Shown piece after piece: positions 55,326 to 59,759 of a DNA stretch of 59,759 nucleotides (position 1 is its first letter; each line of letters starts with the position of its first letter). The notes under the pieces are model-generated. The model did not search any database, was not told where the DNA came from, and saw only the letters and a program-made list of their open reading frames with translations. This stretch comes from an uncultured Oscillospiraceae bacterium. Its GTDB lineage: Bacteria; Bacillota; Clostridia; Oscillospirales; Oscillospiraceae. The stretch covers positions 1-59,759 of the forward strand of contig CALWYL010000005.1 in assembly GCA_944385765.1 (NCBI GenBank), written 5' to 3'. Both the position numbers and the translations under genes were made by a program.

Positions 55326-56702
55326 ATGGAGAAGATATGGAGCGGAAGGAGCGCTGGCGCGCTGGACAAGTACGCCGACGAGCTCAATTCCAGCATAGGC
55401 ATAGACAAGCGGATGTACAGGGAGGACATCCAGGGCAGCATCGCCCACGCGGGCATGCTCGCCCAATGCGGCATCATCTCGCCGTCCGAGGGCGCGGAGC
55501 TCATCGACGGCCTGGGCGGCATACTCTCGGACATAGACTCCGGCGCGCTGGCGATAGACCCCGCCGCCGAGGACATACACAGCTTTGTGGAGGCGGAGCT
55601 GACAAAGCGCCTGGGCGACGTGGGCCGGAAATTGCACACCGCCCGCAGCCGCAACGACCAGGTGGCGCTGGACACCAGGCTGTATCTGCGCAGGGAGTGC
55701 GGGGAGACCGTCGCGCTCATAAAGGACGTGATAAGCGCCCTCTGCCACGTGGCCGAGGCCAACCGCGATACCATAATGCCCGGCTACACGCACCTGCAGC
55801 GCGCGCAGCCCGTCACCTTTGCCCACCATCTGCTGGCCTACGGCATGATGCTCTCGCGCGACATCTCCCGCATAAACGACGCCGCCGAGCGCATGAACGT
55901 CTCTCCCCTGGGGGCGGCGGCCCTCGCCGGCACCACCCACCCCATAGACCGCGCCGTGACGGCCAAGGCCCTGGGCTTTTACGCCTACAGCCTCAACAGC
56001 ATGGACGCCGTCTCCGACCGGGACCACTGCGTGGAGCTCTGCGCCGCGCTCTCCATACTGATGATGCACCTCTCCCGCCTGAGCGAGGAGCTGATACTCT
56101 GGTCGAGCTGGGAGTTCAAGTTCATCGAGCTCTCGGACGAGTTCACCACCGGCAGCTCCATCATGCCGCAGAAGAAGAACTCCGACATGGCCGAGCTGGT
56201 GCGCGGCAAGACCGGCAGGGTCTACGGCGACCTCACCACCCTGCTGGTTATGCTCAAGGGCCTGCCCCTGGCCTACAACAAGGACATGCAGGAGGACAAG
56301 GAGGCCGTGTTCGACGCCTTTGACACCGCCAAGCTCTGCCTGGCCGTGTTTGCGCCCATGATAGCCACCATGAAGGTAAATGCGGATAACATGCTCTCCG
56401 CCGCCAAGGGCGGCTTTATCAACGCCACCGACCTCGCCGACTACCTGGCCAAAAAGGGCGTCCCCTTCCGCACGGCCTACAAGCTCACTGGGCAGATTGT
56501 CGCCCGGTGCGCCGCCTCCGGCAAGTCGCTGGAGGACCTGACGCTGGCGGAGTACAGGGAGTACTCCGAGGCGTTCGAGGCCGACCTGTATGAGGAGATT
56601 TCCCTCAGCACCTGCGTCGCCAAGCGCACCAGCGCCGGCGGGGCGGCCCCCTCCAATCTGGATATCCAGCTGCGCTTCCTGGGAGGTGTGATAGATGACT
56701 AA
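55326..56702 (+). CDS. argH: Argininosuccinate lyase
   Basis: A 458-residue member of the fumarase/aspartase superfamily, splitting argininosuccinate to arginine and fumarate. Visible motifs are 'KLHTARSRNDQVALDTRLYL', 'GYTHLQRAQPVTFAHH' and the signature loop 'GSSIMPQKKNSDMAEL' with the catalytic Ser. GAGGGAGATAGTT precedes the ATG. The start of argC overlaps by 8 bp. Confidence 0.97.
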   Translation: MEKIWSGRSAGALDKYADELNSSIGIDKRMYREDIQGSIAHAGMLAQCGIISPSEGAELIDGLGGILSDIDSGALAIDPAAEDIHSFVEAELTKRLGDVGRKLHTARSRNDQVALDTRLYLRRECGETVALIKDVISALCHVAEANRDTIMPGYTHLQRAQPVTFAHHLLAYGMMLSRDISRINDAAERMNVSPLGAAALAGTTHPIDRAVTAKALGFYAYSLNSMDAVSDRDHCVELCAALSILMMHLSRLSEELILWSSWEFKFIELSDEFTTGSSIMPQKKNSDMAELVRGKTGRVYGDLTTLLVMLKGLPLAYNKDMQEDKEAVFDAFDTAKLCLAVFAPMIATMKVNADNMLSAAKGGFINATDLADYLAKKGVPFRTAYKLTGQIVARCAASGKSLEDLTLAEYREYSEAFEADLYEEISLSTCVAKRTSAGGAAPSNLDIQLRFLGGVIDD

Positions 56703-57633
56703 GGTGTTCATAGACGGCAGCGCCGGCACCGCCGGGCTGCGCATACGCTCCCGCCTGGAGGGGCGGGCGGATCTGGACGTGACGGTGCTGGAGGGCGAGG
56801 CCCGCAAGGACACAGAGCATCGCCGGGAGATGCTCAACTCCTGTGATTTGGCCGTGCTCTGCCTGCCGGATGCGGCCTCCCGCGAGAGCGTCTCCATGAT
56901 AGAGAATCTCCGGGTGCGCGTGGTGGACACCTCCACCGCCCACCGCGTGGCCCCCGGCTGGGCCTATGGCTTCCCTGAGCTCTCCGCAGAGCGCCGGGAG
57001 GCCGTAATCTCCGGCACTCGCGTGGCCAGCCCCGGCTGCCACGCCGGCGGCTTCATCGTCCTGGTGCAGCCGCTCATAGAGTCGGGCATACTCCCGGCGG
57101 ACGCTCTGCTCTCCTGCCACTCCCTCACCGGCTACTCCGGCGGCGGCAAGGGCATGATAGCCGAGTACGAGGCGCCGGAGCGCCCCGCTGAGTTCGGCTC
57201 GCCCCGCGAGTACGGCCTCACCCAGCAGCATAAGCACCTGCCTGAGATGGCGGGCATATGCGGACTCGCAAATTACCCAGTATTCTGCCCCATAGTCGCC
57301 GATTTCTACAGCGGCATGCTGGTCACGGTCCCCCTCTTCAAAGAGCAGCTGAACGCGGGATACACCCTCGGGGACATCAGGGAGGTCTACGCCGCCAAGT
57401 ACAACGGGCCGGTGGTCAAATACGTGGAGGCCATGGACGCCGGCGGCTTTGTGGCCTCGAACACGCTCACAGGCACCGACGCCATGGAGGTCACGGTCTG
57501 CGGCAACGGCGAGCGCATGATACTGCTCTCGCGCTTCGACAATCTGGGCAAGGGCGCCTCCGGCGCCGCCGTGCAGTGCATAAACCTCATGCTGGGCGCC
57601 GACGAGACCGCTGGTCTGGTGCTGCCGGGCTGA
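56695..57633 (+). CDS. argC: N-acetyl-gamma-glutamyl-phosphate reductase (type 2)
   Basis: A 312-residue AGPR of the shorter type 2 group. The N-terminal NADP-binding region is 'VFIDGSAGTAGLRI', the catalytic Cys115 is in 'ASPGCHAGGF' and 'HSLTGYSGGGKG' follows. It reduces acetylglutamyl phosphate to the semialdehyde. Type 2 ArgC lacks the extended N terminus of the type 1 (B. subtilis-like) enzyme. It overlaps argH by 8 bp, so argH and argC are probably coupled. Confidence 0.95.
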   Translation: MTKVFIDGSAGTAGLRIRSRLEGRADLDVTVLEGEARKDTEHRREMLNSCDLAVLCLPDAASRESVSMIENLRVRVVDTSTAHRVAPGWAYGFPELSAERREAVISGTRVASPGCHAGGFIVLVQPLIESGILPADALLSCHSLTGYSGGGKGMIAEYEAPERPAEFGSPREYGLTQQHKHLPEMAGICGLANYPVFCPIVADFYSGMLVTVPLFKEQLNAGYTLGDIREVYAAKYNGPVVKYVEAMDAGGFVASNTLTGTDAMEVTVCGNGERMILLSRFDNLGKGASGAAVQCINLMLGADETAGLVLPG

Positions 57634-57660
57634 GAGACACAGGCAACAGGAGGAAAGAAC

Positions 57661-58875
57661 ATGCTAGAATACATCCAGGGCGGGGTCTGCGCCCCCCAGG
57701 GCTACACGGCCGCCGGAGTTCACTGCGGCGTGAGGAAGAACCGCACCAAGTGCGACCTGGCGCTGATATATTCGGAAAAGCCGGCCAGCGCGGCCGCGGT
57801 GTACACGCAGAACCTGGTAAAGGGCGCCCCGCTCACCGTCACCAAGCGGCACCTGGAAAACGGCGTGGCCCAGGCCGTGATATGCAACAGCGGCAACGCC
57901 AACACCTGCAACGCCAACGGCGAGTACATCGCCGAGACCACCTGCTCCCTGCTCGCCGCCGAGCTGGGGATAAAGCCGGAGGACGTCATAGTGGCCTCCA
58001 CCGGCGTCATAGGCCAGGCCATGACCATGGAGCCCTTCGAGCGCGGCATACCGGAGCTGGTGAGGGCCCTGGGCGGCGACTGCGGCCCCGCCGCCGAGGC
58101 AATAATGACCACCGACACCCGCCTCAAGGAGGTGGCGGTCAAGTTCAGCGTCTCCGGTGTGGAGTGCCGCATGGGCGGCATAGCCAAGGGCAGCGGCATG
58201 ATACACCCCAACATGGCCACCATGCTGGTGTTCATCACCACCGACTGCGCCATAGCCCCGGCCATGCTGCAGAGCGCCTTGGCCGCCGATGTGCGGGACA
58301 GCTTCAACATGATAAGCGTGGACGGCGACACCTCCACCAACGACATGGTGTCCGTCATGGCAAACGGCCTGGCCGGCAACGCGGAGATTTCCGCCCCAGG
58401 CGGGGATTACGAGGCCTTCTGCGCCGCCCTCGCCGCGGTGACGCAGCGCCTCTGCCGCGCTATAGCCGCCGACGGCGAGGGCGCCACCAAGCTCCTCACC
58501 TGCAAGGTGAGCGGCGGCGTGGACTCCGCCGCCGCCCGCACGGCGGCCAAGAGCGTGGTCTGCTCCTCCCTCCTGAAGGCCGCCATGTTCGGCGCCGACG
58601 CCAACTGGGGCCGCGTGCTCTGCGCCATAGGCTACTCCGGCGCGGACGTGGACGTGACTAAGGTCGGCGTGGCCTTCGCCTCCGCCGCCGGCGAGGTGAA
58701 GGTCTGCGAGAACGGCGCCGGCATCCCCTTCTCCGAGGAGGAGGCCAAGGCGGTGCTCAGCGAGGGCGAGATAGACATATTGGTCAGCCTGGGCGAGGGC
58801 CCGGGGGAGGCCACGGCCTGGGGCTGCGACCTCACCTATGACTACGTGAAGATCAACGGCGACTACCGTACTTGA
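57661..58875 (+). CDS. argJ: Glutamate N-acetyltransferase ArgJ
   Basis: A 404-residue self-cleaving enzyme transferring the acetyl group from acetylornithine to glutamate (arginine cycle). The autoprocessing nucleophile is Thr187 in 'IHPNMATMLVF', yielding alpha and beta chains. 'GNANTCNANGE', 'ASTGVIGQ' and 'FGADANWGR' are conserved. Whether it also uses acetyl-CoA (bifunctional) cannot be told; no argA is seen here. AGGAGG lies 8 nt before the ATG. Confidence 0.96.
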   Translation: MLEYIQGGVCAPQGYTAAGVHCGVRKNRTKCDLALIYSEKPASAAAVYTQNLVKGAPLTVTKRHLENGVAQAVICNSGNANTCNANGEYIAETTCSLLAAELGIKPEDVIVASTGVIGQAMTMEPFERGIPELVRALGGDCGPAAEAIMTTDTRLKEVAVKFSVSGVECRMGGIAKGSGMIHPNMATMLVFITTDCAIAPAMLQSALAADVRDSFNMISVDGDTSTNDMVSVMANGLAGNAEISAPGGDYEAFCAALAAVTQRLCRAIAADGEGATKLLTCKVSGGVDSAAARTAAKSVVCSSLLKAAMFGADANWGRVLCAIGYSGADVDVTKVGVAFASAAGEVKVCENGAGIPFSEEEAKAVLSEGEIDILVSLGEGPGEATAWGCDLTYDYVKINGDYRT

Positions 58876-58885
58876 GGTGCCGCGC

Positions 58886-59755
58886 ATGGACAGCTTTATC
58901 GAGAAGGAAAAACGGGCCCAGGTGCTGGTGCAGGCCCTGCCCTATATACAGAAATACTGGAACCGCGTGGTGGTCATCAAATACGGCGGCCACGCCATGA
59001 TGAACGAGGAGCTCAAGCGCCAGGTGATGGAGGACATAGTCCTGCTGCAGCTGGTGGGCGTCAAGGTGGTGCTGGTGCACGGCGGCGGTCCGGAGATAAA
59101 CGACACCCTCTCCCGCATGGGCATCGAGAGCGAGTTCGTCAACGGCCTGCGCGTCACCGGCCGCGAGGCCATAGACGTGGTGCAGATGGTCCTGGCCGGC
59201 AAGGTCGGCAAGAGCCTGGTGAACCTCATCGGCACCACCGGGGGCAAGGCCATGGGCATCTGCGGCATAGACGGCCGCCTGGTGGAGGCCAGGAGCAAGA
59301 ACCCGCAGCTGGGCTATGTGGGCGAGGTCACGGCGGTCAACGTGGGGCCCATAAACGACCTCCTGGAGAAGGGATACATCCCCGTGGTGTCAAGCGTGGC
59401 CTGCGACGGCGAGGGGAACGTCTACAACATCAACGCCGACTCCATGGCCGCCCACATCTCCGGCGCCATGGGCGCGGAGTGCCTCATCTCCATGACGGAC
59501 GTGCCCGGCATCATGGAGGACCCGGACGACATCTCCACTCTGGTGCACGTGGCGGACATAAACGACGCCGTTGAGCTCTTCCGCCGCGGGGTGATAAAAG
59601 GTGGCATGATACCGAAAGTCGAGAGCTGCATCGAGGCCCTGCTCTGCGGGGTGAAAAAGGTGTTCATCCTCGACGGGCGCGTGCCCCACTCCATACTGCT
59701 TGAAATGCTGACCGACGAGGGCAGCGGAACTATGATGCTGGGGGAAAAACAATGA
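58886..59755 (+). CDS. argB: Acetylglutamate kinase
   Basis: A 289-residue amino acid kinase. 'VVIKYGGHAM' and 'LVHGGGPEIND' bind phosphate and substrate; 'NINADSMAAHISG' follows. A short N-terminal helix ('FIEKEKRAQVLVQALPYIQK') precedes the core, as in arginine-inhibited hexameric kinases. The ATG at 58886 has GAGGTG 6 nt upstream; an in-frame GTG (58877) lies inside that site. Its stop overlaps the next start (ATGA). Confidence 0.96.
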   Translation: MDSFIEKEKRAQVLVQALPYIQKYWNRVVVIKYGGHAMMNEELKRQVMEDIVLLQLVGVKVVLVHGGGPEINDTLSRMGIESEFVNGLRVTGREAIDVVQMVLAGKVGKSLVNLIGTTGGKAMGICGIDGRLVEARSKNPQLGYVGEVTAVNVGPINDLLEKGYIPVVSSVACDGEGNVYNINADSMAAHISGAMGAECLISMTDVPGIMEDPDDISTLVHVADINDAVELFRRGVIKGGMIPKVESCIEALLCGVKKVFILDGRVPHSILLEMLTDEGSGTMMLGEKQ

Positions 59756-59759
59756 ATAT
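59752..59759 (+). CDS. Start of the next arginine gene (probably argD), cut by the window edge
   Basis: ATG AAT at 59752 overlaps the argB stop (ATGA) and runs off the window. By the common order argC-J-B-D it is probably acetylornithine aminotransferase; only two complete codons are visible, so this is inference from synteny. Confidence 0.35.

Overview
This window is a compact, gene-dense, GC-rich chromosome segment. It most likely comes from an endospore-forming, anaerobic member of the Clostridia, probably Oscillospirales/Oscillospiraceae; that placement is inferred from gene content and composition, with no database search. The supporting evidence is the sporulation genes (spoIIAA-spoIIAB-sigF, spoIIID, a pdaB-like deacetylase), the HrcA/CIRCE heat-shock operon, acetate kinase, an ion-pumping pyrophosphatase, a class 1B PyrD-PyrK dihydroorotate dehydrogenase, and ATCase with a PyrI subunit. 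I see no insertion sequence, prophage, CRISPR array or rRNA. Ile codon use is unusual for such GC-rich DNA: ATA is as common as ATC.

Layout. 1-11056: a palindromic element; glycerol kinase, a NUDIX protein and a DUF1015 protein (minus strand) divergent from a lipase-like hydrolase; an AGCS amino acid symporter; tRNA-Val(GAC); a GyrI-like protein; a glycosyltransferase 2/membrane protein pair; TspO; and a ROK-like protein. 11121-25914: an aminotransferase, a PdaB-like deacetylase, a DUF362 ferredoxin protein, the membrane pyrophosphatase, a complete branched-chain amino acid ABC importer (livK-H-M-G-F), and tmcAL divergent from ackA, followed by small proteins. 26041-28074: rplU-rpmA-obg. 28287-33921: a seven-gene pyrimidine operon, pyrC-K-D-F-E-B-I. 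34006-37763: threonine deaminase, prmA and an ABC exporter. 37850-43830 (minus): a PstS-like lipoprotein, a WG-repeat lipoprotein, a response regulator, a histidine kinase and an HtrA-type protease, which look like one envelope-sensing unit. 43995-48804: hrcA-grpE-dnaK-dnaJ behind a CIRCE operator. 48857-53825: spoIIID, an EFR1 ferredoxin, rplS, hflX, rpmE and the spoIIA operon. 54036-end: an arginine cluster, argG-H-C-J-B, cut by the window edge just as the next gene starts.

Genes were chosen by family recognition, start sites by Shine-Dalgarno spacing and gene overlap. Many promoters have exactly 17 bp between -35 and -10, and about half carry a TTGC-type -35 instead of TTGACA. The points most worth a second look are the lipoprotein/two-component/HtrA cluster, an apparent AUA start codon in hflX behind the rpmE terminator, large insertions in both LivG and LivM, an L27 without its Firmicute N-terminal extension next to a missing prp gene, and two ArgR-like boxes on the argG promoter.
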